DNA of 64,000 nucleotides from Photobacterium sp. TY1-4 (GTDB lineage Bacteria; Pseudomonadota; Gammaproteobacteria; Enterobacterales; Vibrionaceae): positions 1,054,001-1,118,000 of the forward strand of contig NZ_CP099734.1 in the NCBI RefSeq assembly GCF_025398175.1. Direction: 5' to 3'. This document shows positions 18,006 through 26,225 of the stretch, piece by piece. The notes beneath the pieces were generated by a model. That model saw only the letters and a program-made list of their open reading frames with translations. It was not told the origin of the DNA and made no database searches. Numbering within the stretch: position 1 is the stretch's first letter; each line of letters starts with the position of its first letter. The translations under genes were made by a program, and so were the position numbers.

Positions 18006-18204
18006 GGTGGATTCCTGGTTGTGGTGCAGCAGCAGTGCTGTGTTGAAGTGTAGCAGTGAATAAAAACAAGCGATTGGACTGTATCATAGGCAATTTGCAC
18101 TATTCCTCAACACTCGTGGCGATTTTCAAGAAAAGCGCTTGACCCTGGTGCGCTAAGCCATTAAATTAGCCGCCGTTAAGACGCAAAGCGTCCAGCAACA
18201 ATTT

Positions 18205-18292
18205 GGTGAGGTGTCCGAGTGGCTGAAGGAGCACGCCTGGAAAGTGTGTATACGGCAACGTATCGAGGGTTCGAATCCCTCCCTCACCGCCA
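18205..18292 (+). tRNA. tRNA-Ser, anticodon GGA
   Basis: The acceptor stem GGTGAGG pairs with CCTCACC, followed by G and an encoded CCA. The anticodon loop reads CCT-GGA-AAG, a long variable arm follows as in class II tRNAs, and the T arm contains GGTTCGAATCC. It reads UCC/UCU codons. The 88-base length including CCA fits tRNA-Ser. Confidence 0.95.
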
Positions 18293-18298
18293 TATTTC

Positions 18299-18389
18299 GG
18301 AGAGATGGCTGAGTGGTTGAAAGCACCGGTCTTGAAAACCGGCATACGTTTATAGCGTATCTAGGGTTCAAATCCCTATCTCTCCGCCA
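18299..18389 (+). tRNA. tRNA-Ser, anticodon TGA
   Basis: The acceptor stem GGAGAGA pairs with TCTCTCC, followed by G and an encoded CCA. The anticodon loop CT-TGA-AA sits on the stem CCGGT/ACCGG. The long variable arm CATACG..CGTAT is present. It lies six bases after the first tRNA-Ser, so the two are one transcript. Confidence 0.95.
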
Positions 18390-18395
18390 CATTCG

Positions 18396-18424
18396 AAAAG
18401 CCCTGTCGTTAGACAGGGCTTTTT
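18396..18424 (+). terminator. Terminator of the tRNA-Ser pair
   Basis: AGCCCTGTC pairs with GACAGGGCT around a GTTA loop, followed by TTTT. It begins seven bases after the CCA of the second tRNA. Confidence 0.9.
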
Positions 18425-18430
18425 CGTTTT

Positions 18431-18720
18431 AGCCAATGGGACAGAGGTCCGGAATTTGAAAATCCCCCTATACCCGAAGCGCTCCGCCACATTGAAAAAG
18501 CCAGCTTAATTGCTGGCTTTTTTACATCGATTGCTTGGCAAAGAAAGAGATAGGGTGCGAACCCTAGAGTTGGGTTCAGCCGAGCGAAGCAAGACAACGT
18601 TGCCAGCCGAAGGCGATTTCAGGCAACGGCCCGAAGGGCGAAGTACATCCGCCATACCCAGAGCGATCTGCCGCATTTTAAAAACGCTGAATGCTCAGCA
18701 GTTATTTGTGCCTGAAATCT
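18431..18720 (+). other. Decayed tRNA-like tails downstream of the tRNA-Ser pair
   Basis: The 3' end of the second tRNA plus spacer (CTCCGCCACATTCGAAAAGCC) recurs as GCTCCGCCACATTGAAAAAGCC near 18480, with its own terminator. It recurs more decayed as TCTGCCGCATTTTAAAAACGC near 18667. Between them lies a T-arm-like stretch (GGTGCGAACCC at 18554). None folds into a full tRNA by eye. This looks like a tRNA cluster that expanded and then degenerated. Confidence 0.55.
18495..18523 (+). terminator. Second terminator behind the tRNA-like tail
   Basis: AAGCCAGC pairs with GCTGGCTT around a six-base loop, followed by T residues. It repeats the tail-plus-terminator layout seen after the intact tRNA-Ser. 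Confidence 0.8.
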
Positions 18721-19031
18721 GAGATGATGTTAATTCTATAATCAAAATAAGCGCATTGTCAGTGTGAATAATCCTGTCAAAATGCATGTGATTTTCGAAA
18801 ATCACATCCTGATGATTTTCTGGTTCAGCAATCAACGACCCATTAAACACGGCGGACGGCTCTTTATCCTTCACCGCCGAAATAATAAATAAAGATATTT
18901 ATATATGGAGGTGTTTGATCTTAAAACATGAGAGATATTATATTGTGTGAATTATTAATTATAGCGTGGTGATTTGTTTTTATCGGCTACAATTCTTACA
19001 CGATGAGGCGTTCATATGGCAGGGAAGGTAA
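18721..19031. other. AT-rich region upstream of the diguanylate cyclase gene
   Basis: No gene is seen in this stretch of about 310 bases. Its notable content is a long perfect palindrome at 18786-18807. The rest is AT-rich and may hold the promoter of the GGDEF gene. Confidence 0.5.
18786..18807. promoter_or_regulatory. 22-bp perfect palindrome, candidate operator
   Basis: ATGTGATTTTC is followed immediately by its exact reverse complement. It begins and ends with CRP-like half-sites (TGTGA/TCACA), but these are 10 bases apart rather than the 6 of a CRP site, so another dimeric regulator is more likely. It lies about 225 bases before the GGDEF gene. Confidence 0.5.
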
Positions 19032-20126
19032 ATGTTTACTGAACAGTGGTTGGTGCCGATATTAGAAGTGGCGCTATTGATATTCATTGTGTTGTCTCTG
19101 TTTTTATTTATATCCTGGTATTACCAAAGAAGTACATTAAAAACACTTCGGGAGCGAACCCGGGCAAATCAGCGATTGAATATGGCGACTTCAGTGGCTG
19201 GTCTTGGTGTTTGGGAATGGGATCTTAAAACAAATAAACTGTTTTGGAATCCATGTTTATTTCATATCTATCAAATCCCTCAGGTGAAACAGTTAACCCT
19301 GTCTGAGTGGAAATCCAAGCTCAAAAAATCTGATGGTGATCAGCTGGAAACGCTAAAAAAACTGGCCGGTCAGGATCAACTGCATATGGTCAAGCTGACG
19401 TTGGTGGCGACGCCGGATGGCAAACCGCGGGTGATTGAGCTGGTTGCCAGCGGATTGGCTGGTGATAAGGGGCGGCTGATTGGTACCCAACGGGATGTCT
19501 CGGACTCGATTGCGATGCAACGTTCGATGAGACAGGCTGCGTTTCAGGATCAACTGACGGGTCTGTTTAATGCCCGGGCACTGGAACAAACCCTGGAAAA
19601 AGCGGTGGTGTTATCGGAGGGGACAATCCGGCCATTTGGCTTGCTGTTTATAGACTTAGATGGTTTCAAACAGGTGAACGATACGTTGGGGCATGATGCA
19701 GGCGACCTGTTGTTGAAGTATGCCGCCAGGCGGATGCGTTGCTGCCTGCGACTTGAGGATGAAGTGTTTCGTCTGGGTGGGGATGAGTTTGTTGTTTGGA
19801 CCCCAGCCCATGCGCAGGGTACGGAAAAGCAGGCTCTGATGAAGCAGCTCGCCACCGTCGCGGAGAAGCTGAAAACCGCGTTAACCAAAGTGTTTAAGAT
19901 CCATGATCAGGAATGTCATATCTCTGCCAGTATCGGTGGCGCTTGTTTTCCTTATGATGCGACTTCTGCCAAGGCTGTGATGAAGTGTGCGGATCAGGCG
20001 ATGTATCAGGCGAAGGAGAGTGGCAAAAATCAGTTTGTTCAGCATGTTATGGCAGAGGCCCGGCCAGGGAACCCGGTCTTTGATTCTTCCATTCTGGTTG
20101 CAGGTGAAAAAAGTTCGGACATTTGA
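19032..20126 (+). CDS. Membrane-anchored PAS-GGDEF diguanylate cyclase
   Basis: Predicted to make cyclic di-GMP from two GTP. It has one N-terminal membrane helix (about residues 9-30), a PAS-like domain (about 45-160, with VWEWDLKTNKLFWNP) and a GGDEF domain (about 170-340). The active-site motif GGDEF is intact at residues 249-253, and DLDGFKQVNDTLGHDAGD is canonical. No RxxD product-inhibition site is seen immediately before the motif (LEDEVFRLGGDEF). ATG 19032 follows GGAAGGTAA and gives the membrane helix at the expected place. It lies about 115 bases before the Tad pilus locus, so c-di-GMP control of the pilus is an attractive but unproved link. Confidence 0.92.
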   Translation: MFTEQWLVPILEVALLIFIVLSLFLFISWYYQRSTLKTLRERTRANQRLNMATSVAGLGVWEWDLKTNKLFWNPCLFHIYQIPQVKQLTLSEWKSKLKKSDGDQLETLKKLAGQDQLHMVKLTLVATPDGKPRVIELVASGLAGDKGRLIGTQRDVSDSIAMQRSMRQAAFQDQLTGLFNARALEQTLEKAVVLSEGTIRPFGLLFIDLDGFKQVNDTLGHDAGDLLLKYAARRMRCCLRLEDEVFRLGGDEFVVWTPAHAQGTEKQALMKQLATVAEKLKTALTKVFKIHDQECHISASIGGACFPYDATSAKAVMKCADQAMYQAKESGKNQFVQHVMAEARPGNPVFDSSILVAGEKSSDI

Positions 20127-20241
20127 ATAAATTTATTTAGACAAAATTGATCTCTGTTCTAATCTTTAAAAAAGCAAGAAGATTTCTCAGGAATGAGTTT
20201 GACAAAGTCGTAATTTTGTATATGTGGTGTTGAGGTGTGTC

Positions 20242-20454
20242 ATGGATGTTTCAAACGCTATTTTAAAATCTTTCTGTAAAATATGTTCCCGTCTGTATCG
20301 TGAAGAAAAAGGTGCTTCAGCGATTGAGTATGTATTGATCGCTGCTGTGGTTGTAGGACTGTTGAGCACTGTATCAGATCAATTGAGTTCTTCGATTGGT
20401 GCTGTTAATACTAAACTTTCCTCCGCAGTTTCAACAATTAACTCTGGTGGTTAA
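20242..20454 (+). CDS. flp: Flp/Fap-type pilin
   Basis: Major pilin of the Tad (tight adherence) pilus, a type IVb pilin. The 70-residue precursor has a positively charged leader ending KEEKG-type (REEKG) and then ASAIEYVLIAAVVV, the Flp processing site G/XXXXEY and hydrophobic spine. ATG 20242 is chosen because GAGGTG lies just upstream; a GTG at 20224 is in frame but gives an overlong leader. It is the first gene of the Tad locus, the usual position. Confidence 0.93.
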   Translation: MDVSNAILKSFCKICSRLYREEKGASAIEYVLIAAVVVGLLSTVSDQLSSSIGAVNTKLSSAVSTINSGG

Positions 20455-20482
20455 CAATAAGTAATTCTAGTCGGGTGTGTTG

Positions 20483-20890
20483 ATGATTTCCCTTATGTTT
20501 TTATTGTTATCTTGTTTTTCCATTTTGGATTTAACCCAATCAAAAGTCGATAATAGAGCCGTTTTTCTGTTTTTGATTTTATCTGTTTATATGTTAATTA
20601 TTGGGGAAGGGATAACAGGTGAAGGGCATGAACTATCATTATTCGCTGTTACTTTAGTATTGTTAGTATCTATTCCTGGATTTGTTTTTAATGTCTTTGG
20701 TGCTGCTGATGTGAAAATATTATTGATTATTTCTTTAATCTCGCCCTTTTCACTGATGCTGGATATTCTGCTTTATACCTTTATTGCATTTATGCTGTAT
20801 TGGTTGATTGCGGTTCGGGATACCAAGGTGCATGCCCCCTTTATTCCGAGCTTGTTGGTCGGAATGGGAATTGCGGTATGGCTGGTTTGA
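20483..20890 (+). CDS. tadV: Tad prepilin peptidase
   Basis: An inner-membrane aspartyl protease (135 residues) that trims Flp and the TadE-type pseudopilins. Four to five hydrophobic helices are seen. The two catalytic Asp positions fit the family: one in SILDLTQSKVDNR near the N-terminus and one in GAADVKILL, a variant of the GxGD motif with Ala-Ala before the Asp. The start is ATG 20483, or GTG 20477 just before it; neither has a strong ribosome site. The 3' end overlaps tadE by 13 bases. Confidence 0.87.
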   Translation: MISLMFLLLSCFSILDLTQSKVDNRAVFLFLILSVYMLIIGEGITGEGHELSLFAVTLVLLVSIPGFVFNVFGAADVKILLIISLISPFSLMLDILLYTFIAFMLYWLIAVRDTKVHAPFIPSLLVGMGIAVWLV

Positions 20891-21360
20891 AAAAGCGTCA
20901 GGGTCGTCAACGCGGAGCGGCAGCGTTGGAGGTTGTGTTACTCACTCCGGCGGTGTTACTACTGATGTATACCATTGCCCAGTACAGCCTGATGTTTGTC
21001 GCAACCCAATTATTTACTTATACGGCAGAAGAAGCATTGCGTCGCAGCATCTCTTTTGTCGACCGTAACTGTTACTACGGCGGGGAGTGTACAGAAAGTG
21101 GACTGCTTGCCAAGATTGAATCTAATGGCGCTATTGCCATTGAAGGCATAGCCGGTGAACCGCCGATGTTGTTTGGCAAGAGTTTATCAAATGTTGAGCT
21201 GTTTATGATCAAGGCTTCTACTTACGAAACGCTTTCATCTGAAGATGATGTGTGCTGTAAGGTAACGGTCACGTACCAGTACAGCCAGGCGCCGTTTCTG
21301 CCCAGTATGGGCTTGCCTATCCCGGAAACGTTAACCGGGACAGCCATGCTTACCATGTAG
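20878..21360 (+). CDS. tadE: TadE-like pseudopilin
   Basis: A 160-residue minor pilin-like protein. A basic N-terminus (MAGLKKRQGRQRG) is followed by AAALEVVLLTPAVLLLMYTIAQYSL. This is the TadE processing and membrane segment, with the conserved Glu, and TadV would cleave after the Gly. The remainder is periplasmic with five Cys residues (two of them a CC pair), unusual for such a short protein and suggesting disulfides. ATG 20878 overlaps the end of tadV. Only this TadE/F-type gene is present before rcpC; no separate tadF is seen. Confidence 0.85.
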   Translation: MAGLKKRQGRQRGAAALEVVLLTPAVLLLMYTIAQYSLMFVATQLFTYTAEEALRRSISFVDRNCYYGGECTESGLLAKIESNGAIAIEGIAGEPPMLFGKSLSNVELFMIKASTYETLSSEDDVCCKVTVTYQYSQAPFLPSMGLPIPETLTGTAMLTM

Positions 21361-21424
21361 TATCGATGAACAAGACCTAGATTGATTGCTAGCCAAGTTG
21401 ATGAATTGGAAGAAGGCGGTAGGT

Positions 21425-22507
21425 ATGCAGGGAAAAAGTTTAAAAATCGCTGCTGCAGTGTTGTTTGGACTGGCAATCTTGGTCGGCCTGTACGGCGCTC
21501 GTCTCAGTCAGTCACCCCCTTCGGCTGCGGTACAAGTGCAAGCGCCGCCGACTGTCACGATACCTCATTTCGCCGCCGATCTGCCGGTGGGTACGGTATT
21601 GCGGGCGGAGATGATTCAGCCGATGCCGGTGGCTCAGCCTTTGGTGAAAGACATTCGCGATCCTGCAGCGTATTACGGCCGTCGATTAATTCAGCCCGTA
21701 GTGGCCGGCAGCCGGCTGCGAGATACCATGTTCTCCCGCCCCCGGCCTTTAATGGATGAACTGAAACCGGGTTTTCGGGCCATTGCGCTGCAAGCCAATG
21801 CTCTGACCGTGGTGGGTGGGCATCTGCAAAGCGGAGACTGGGTCGATGTGCTTTATCTGCTACGGGCGAATAAAGAGTCGGGCAGTCACAGTACGGCGCG
21901 ACGGCTATTGAGTCGGATTCAGGTGCTGGCGGTCGGTCTGGAAACCATTGGTCAGGCGGAGCCCTCCAGTCAAAGCGGCAAAGGGAATCGCGACAGTGCA
22001 CGGACCATTGTGCTGGCGATCCCGGAAGCCGAAACCCCGCAGTTGCTGCTGGCTGAAAGTACCGGTCAGTTGCGCCTGACGCTGGTCAGCCCGGAGGAAC
22101 TCCTGCATCCGTCGCTTGCTGTTCAGGCTGTGGCCGCTGAAACGCCGGTTTCCGATCTCTTGAAGACAGATGCGGCCGACTCAATCGTGCCGAGTAAAAC
22201 GGCAAGCGTGCAAAGCGCAGGGAAGACCCAAGCCGTCACAGCCATGACTCCCGTTACAGCCATTACACAGCATGCAACACCGACCCAGGTCTCAAACCTC
22301 ACCGGAGGACAACTCGCGACGCAGCGACCAAGCACCGACCCTGAAACGCAAGAAGATAGTTATGTGATCTCGTTGAAAACCCTGGGGGGTTATCAGGAAG
22401 TGGATGTGCCTGCGGCAAAACCGCCCCCGGTGAAGTACCGCTATGTTGCCCCAAGTGTTGAAGTGTATCAGGGGGAATCCCGCGCCTTAGTGCAGACCCG
22501 GTTTTAA
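21425..22507 (+). CDS. rcpC: Tad pilus assembly protein RcpC/CpaB
   Basis: A periplasmic Tad component with an N-terminal membrane anchor (about residues 7-25) and SAF/CpaB domains (PHFAADLPVGTVLRAEMIQPMPV, then GFRAIALQANALTVVGGHLQSGDWVDVL). It is thought to link the inner-membrane machinery to the secretin. The last 110 residues or so are Thr/Ala/Pro-rich and look disordered. ATG 21425 is preferred (AGGCGGTAGG upstream); ATG 21401 is also in frame. The length of 360 residues is somewhat above the usual 280-320 because of the tail. Confidence 0.87.
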   Translation: MQGKSLKIAAAVLFGLAILVGLYGARLSQSPPSAAVQVQAPPTVTIPHFAADLPVGTVLRAEMIQPMPVAQPLVKDIRDPAAYYGRRLIQPVVAGSRLRDTMFSRPRPLMDELKPGFRAIALQANALTVVGGHLQSGDWVDVLYLLRANKESGSHSTARRLLSRIQVLAVGLETIGQAEPSSQSGKGNRDSARTIVLAIPEAETPQLLLAESTGQLRLTLVSPEELLHPSLAVQAVAAETPVSDLLKTDAADSIVPSKTASVQSAGKTQAVTAMTPVTAITQHATPTQVSNLTGGQLATQRPSTDPETQEDSYVISLKTLGGYQEVDVPAAKPPPVKYRYVAPSVEVYQGESRALVQTRF

Positions 22508-22520
22508 CAGGAAGAAACGT

Positions 22521-23840
22521 ATGTCACATCAGGATGTGTTACGGCAATTAATAGCGTCCCAAACCGGTGGAGATGGGGTGTGGTATCACACAGCTTGGTT
22601 CCGGCGGGGCGGTTGGTTTCAGCGGGGTGGGTGGGTGCGCCGCCGGGTGGTTGGCCTCTGGTTCCCCTGGTTCTTGCGTCGCCCTGCTACGTTCACGTTT
22701 TTTTTGTTTTGGCTGCTGACTGTGTTGCCGTTTCCGACACTGGCGGCCAATTATCAGTTAGCCTCCGGTCAGCAACATACCGTTCGGGCGGAGAGCCGGA
22801 TTGTACGGGCTGCGATTGGTGAGCCGGCCATCGCCGGGCTCAAGGTGCTCAGCAGCAAAGAACTACTGATCACCGGCAAGCAGGCTGGTGTCACAACATT
22901 GCTGGTCTGGTTGTCCGGCCTGGATGAGCCGGTGCGTCACCGCATATCGGTGATGCCCGATGCAATCGCCACGACCAACATTCAGGTCCAGACCGATATC
23001 AAAGTGATCGAAATCAGTCGCCATGCCTTAAAGGAAGCCGGATTTTTCTTTGGCAAGCAAGGCAATTCCTTTTTCGGAATCGGCAACAGCGGTGCATTGT
23101 CGGGGGCTGATTTCGACGGCAACCTGCTCACCAACAACAACTTTTTGCCGGGATCCGGCTCATTTAACCTGGTTGCCGGTAATGTGGTGGACGGACTGCT
23201 GGGCACCATCAGTGCCCTGAGTCGTAACGGCTTTGCCTATACGCTGGCCGAGCCTAGCTTGGTGACTATGTCCGGCCATACTGCAACGTTTCTGGCCGGT
23301 GGCGAGTTTCCTTATCCGGTCAGCAGCGGGGATGGTGACATCAGCATTGATTTCAAAGAGTTCGGCGTTCGCTTGAATCTGACGCCGACGGTGGTTCCGG
23401 ATGATCGGATCATGCTGAAAGTCGCACCCGAGGTCAGTGAACTGAACTACGCCCAGGGGATCAGCTCAGCCGGGATCCTGGTGCCGGGGCTGTCGGTGAG
23501 GCGCACCGACACCACGGTACAGCTGGGGAACGGTGAAAGTTTTGTTATCAGCGGGCTGGTCAGCCGCAATACCCTGAAAAACGCCGACCGGTTTCCCGGT
23601 CTTGGCGACATTCCGATTCTGGGCGCTTTTTTCCGCTCCACCCGTTTTGACAGCAGTGATAAGGAAATCATGATGGTGGTGACGCCCCATCTGATTAAGC
23701 CGTTTTCCCGCAATACCCCATTGCCGCCACTGCCGGGGGAAATGTACCGCAATTTTGAACCAAATTTTTTCGAGTTGATTTTTCTCGACAAAGAGCCGCG
23801 GCCACTGCCTGCCGGTATGGGATTCTCTCAGGAGGGATAG
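22521..23840 (+). CDS. rcpA: Tad pilus secretin RcpA/CpaC
   Basis: Outer-membrane secretin ring for the Flp pilus. After the hydrophobic export segment (about residues 58-76, ending LAANYQL) come a pilus/BON-type N domain (about 80-150) and the secretin domain (about 225-410, with LAEPSLVTMSGHTATFLAGGEFPYPV and the closing VVTPHLIKPF). The first 55 residues are odd: Trp/Arg/Gly-rich with the repeat RRGGWFQRGGWVRRR, an n-region far longer than a normal signal peptide. A GTG at 22647 would give a shorter leader, but AGGAAG precedes the ATG at 22521. The length of 439 residues is otherwise normal. Confidence 0.9.
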   Translation: MSHQDVLRQLIASQTGGDGVWYHTAWFRRGGWFQRGGWVRRRVVGLWFPWFLRRPATFTFFLFWLLTVLPFPTLAANYQLASGQQHTVRAESRIVRAAIGEPAIAGLKVLSSKELLITGKQAGVTTLLVWLSGLDEPVRHRISVMPDAIATTNIQVQTDIKVIEISRHALKEAGFFFGKQGNSFFGIGNSGALSGADFDGNLLTNNNFLPGSGSFNLVAGNVVDGLLGTISALSRNGFAYTLAEPSLVTMSGHTATFLAGGEFPYPVSSGDGDISIDFKEFGVRLNLTPTVVPDDRIMLKVAPEVSELNYAQGISSAGILVPGLSVRRTDTTVQLGNGESFVISGLVSRNTLKNADRFPGLGDIPILGAFFRSTRFDSSDKEIMMVVTPHLIKPFSRNTPLPPLPGEMYRNFEPNFFELIFLDKEPRPLPAGMGFSQEG

Positions 23841-23841
23841 C

Positions 23842-24957
23842 ATGAATTTAGTGGCTTACGATGTGAGCGGGCAGCACAAGCAACAGATTGTCGATGCCAC
23901 GCCGTCAGGGGCAACCCTGAGCTGGCTGGAATCGCCGGAATGTCTGACGTCTCTGGCAGCCTGGCGGCAGGCGCAGGTGTTGGTGATTGCGGCGGCGAGT
24001 TGGCCGGACAGAAGCGTTGAGTATCTGATTGAGACATTTTCCCCCCGTCATGTGGTGCTGGTGGACCTGACGCCAGAGTGTCATTGGTACGGCACCAAGC
24101 ATCACAACAACCTGCACTTATGCGAAGGCGAGCGGCTTGCCGAACTCCTCAACAGTCTGATCGCGATGGAGGTCGTGTCGGCTTCCACCCACCTGGCATT
24201 GCTGTCGGCGCGCAATGACTTTGACAGTGCATTACTGGCCATCTCCCTGGCCTGGCAAATGGCGGTGAGTGATCAGCAGGCCGTATTGATCCTGGATTTG
24301 GGGCAACCCAGCAGCGACATTGCCAACTACTTAAACAAACCGGCCGGGATTGACTTTATCAGCCTGCAGGAGAAAAAAGCCTGTATCAGTAAACCCTGGC
24401 TGCTGGCGCAAGGGGTCGCGCTCCACCCGATGATCCATGTCATCGGCATGCCGGACAACGAACAGTTTGATGCCGTCACCAAAGAGGTGTTACTGGCGGT
24501 GATGGAAAAACTGGAAGCGGCCTATGACAGTATCATCATTAATCTGGCTGGGATCCCCCCATGCCCGCTGGTGTTCTTTCTTGCCAAGTACTGCCAGCAA
24601 CACTGGCTGTTGTCCGATCAGAAAAATGTCAGCCTGGCCAATACCCGCCGGTTGGCGGAATCGCTGTTTCAAGTCGGGGTCAGGCCCGGTGGGGTCAATG
24701 TGGTGCTTGCCCCGTTTCTCCCGCAAGTGTTACCGGGAAAGACCATGATTGCCAGTCAACTGGCATTGCCGATCCGGGGCGAACTGCCATGCGCACACAC
24801 ACTGACCACGGATATTAATGCCGGGACCTTGTTGCCGCCGACCGGCCAGTTCAAAGAGTTCTTGCAGCAAGTTGAAAAGCTGTTGTCGTTGAAACCGGAA
24901 AAACCGCACTGGTTGATGAAATTCGGATGGCGATACAGCGCAGGGAGTGAAACATGA
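23842..24957 (+). CDS. tadZ: TadZ/CpaE-like pilus localisation ATPase homologue
   Basis: A cytoplasmic MinD/ParA-related protein that places the Tad machine at the cell pole. The N-terminal receiver-like domain (about 1-115) is followed by a MinD-like domain (about 118-350, with HLALLSARNDFDSALLAISLAW and AVLILDLGQPSSDIANYL). The deviant Walker A expected near residue 120 is not recognisable: the Gly-Lys-Ser/Thr residues are absent. The protein therefore probably does not hydrolyse ATP. Its start has a strong site (AGGAGGG), and its end overlaps tadA by four bases. Confidence 0.85.
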   Translation: MNLVAYDVSGQHKQQIVDATPSGATLSWLESPECLTSLAAWRQAQVLVIAAASWPDRSVEYLIETFSPRHVVLVDLTPECHWYGTKHHNNLHLCEGERLAELLNSLIAMEVVSASTHLALLSARNDFDSALLAISLAWQMAVSDQQAVLILDLGQPSSDIANYLNKPAGIDFISLQEKKACISKPWLLAQGVALHPMIHVIGMPDNEQFDAVTKEVLLAVMEKLEAAYDSIIINLAGIPPCPLVFFLAKYCQQHWLLSDQKNVSLANTRRLAESLFQVGVRPGGVNVVLAPFLPQVLPGKTMIASQLALPIRGELPCAHTLTTDINAGTLLPPTGQFKEFLQQVEKLLSLKPEKPHWLMKFGWRYSAGSET

Positions 24958-26225
24958 GCGATATGACGGACGCTATCGTCTGGCCCCACCGGGAGCTGGC
25001 GATACAGGAAGATGAATCCCGCCTGGAACTCAAAGCAGAACTGCACCGGTTTGTGATTGAGCGCCTGGAAGATGACGGCCTGATGTACGAGATGGAGCGT
25101 CAGGAGCTGCAGGGGTATGTCCATGATTACGCCCGGATTTATTTCAAGCAGCACCAAGGCGCTCATTTTCCTCAGGATATGAACGCCCTGGTCAATGAAC
25201 TTCTGGATGAAATCGTCGGGTTCGGGCCATTACAGAACCTGCTCGACGATCCGGATGTGGACGACATTCTGATCAACGGGCCGAAGCTAATCTATGTTGA
25301 GCGGCAAGGACAACTGACCAAGGTGCCGTTTCGGTTCATGAACGATCAGCATGTGTTGCGGGTGATCCGCCGGATGCTCGCGCCGCTCGGTCGGCGGATT
25401 GATGAGGCCAACCCGATGGTGGATGCCCGTCTGCCCAACGGCAGCCGGATCAATGCGGTGATCCCGCCGCTGGCAATCGACGGCCCTTGTTTATCAGTGC
25501 GTAAGTTCAAAGCAGAGTCGATTGATATCGATACCCTGTTGCAAAACGGCGCCATGAGCGTCGCTATGCACCAACTCCTGATGAGGTGTGCCCGGTCGCG
25601 GTGCAATGTGTTGATCAGCGGCTCAACCGGCTCGGGGAAAACCACGTTGCTCAATGTGCTCAGCCAATACATCAATGCCGGCGAGCGGGTGGTGACCATT
25701 GAAGATGCGGCCGAGTTGCAACTGAGAAATGGCCATGTGGTCCGCCTGGAAACCCGGCCGCCGAACTCGGAAGGCCAGGGGGAAGTGACCCCGCGGGATC
25801 TGCTCAAGAATGCCCTGCGGATGCGGCCGGATCGGATCATTCTCGGTGAAAGCCGGGGTGGGGAAGTGCTGGATATGCTCCAGGCAATGAATACCGGGCA
25901 TCAGGGCTCCATGAGTACCCTGCATGCCAACTCGCCCCAGGATGCCTTGCTGCGGTTGGAGATGATGGTCACCATGACCGGTTTTTCGTCAACCGAAGTG
26001 CTGATTAAGCAAATGATCGCGACAGCCCTGGATCTGGTGATCCAGGTGGCGCGTCTGCCCAGTGGCCGCCGGGTGATCACCCATATTGTCGAGATCCAGG
26101 ATGTCGCAGACGGGCAGATTCGTACCCAGGTGTTATATGCCTATCAGCCGGCTGGCGAAGATTTCAGAGCGGTGGACGGGATGTCTGCCGCGCTCCGGGA
26201 AAAAGTGGGGGATGATCGTGAATAG
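24954..26225 (+). CDS. tadA: Tad pilus secretion ATPase TadA/CpaF
   Basis: The hexameric motor that powers Flp pilus extension and retraction. At 423 residues it has the N-terminal all-helical domain (about 20-110), then the type II/IV secretion ATPase core. Walker A is SGSTGSGKTT (about residue 222), the Asp box and Walker B region are RPDRIILGESRGGE, and the His box is MSTLHANS. All are intact. ATG 24954 lies in an ATGA overlap with tadZ, indicating translational coupling. Confidence 0.95.
   Translation: MSDMTDAIVWPHRELAIQEDESRLELKAELHRFVIERLEDDGLMYEMERQELQGYVHDYARIYFKQHQGAHFPQDMNALVNELLDEIVGFGPLQNLLDDPDVDDILINGPKLIYVERQGQLTKVPFRFMNDQHVLRVIRRMLAPLGRRIDEANPMVDARLPNGSRINAVIPPLAIDGPCLSVRKFKAESIDIDTLLQNGAMSVAMHQLLMRCARSRCNVLISGSTGSGKTTLLNVLSQYINAGERVVTIEDAAELQLRNGHVVRLETRPPNSEGQGEVTPRDLLKNALRMRPDRIILGESRGGEVLDMLQAMNTGHQGSMSTLHANSPQDALLRLEMMVTMTGFSSTEVLIKQMIATALDLVIQVARLPSGRRVITHIVEIQDVADGQIRTQVLYAYQPAGEDFRAVDGMSAALREKVGDDRE

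Noticed and set aside
14581-18063. Many plus-strand open frames opposite the mechanosensitive channel and chemoreceptor genes
   Set aside because: They mirror Gln/Leu-rich codons of strongly supported minus-strand genes and show no family features or ribosome sites.
18786-18807. CRP-binding site
   Set aside because: The TGTGA and TCACA half-sites are separated by 10 bases rather than 6, putting them on the wrong helical spacing for CRP.
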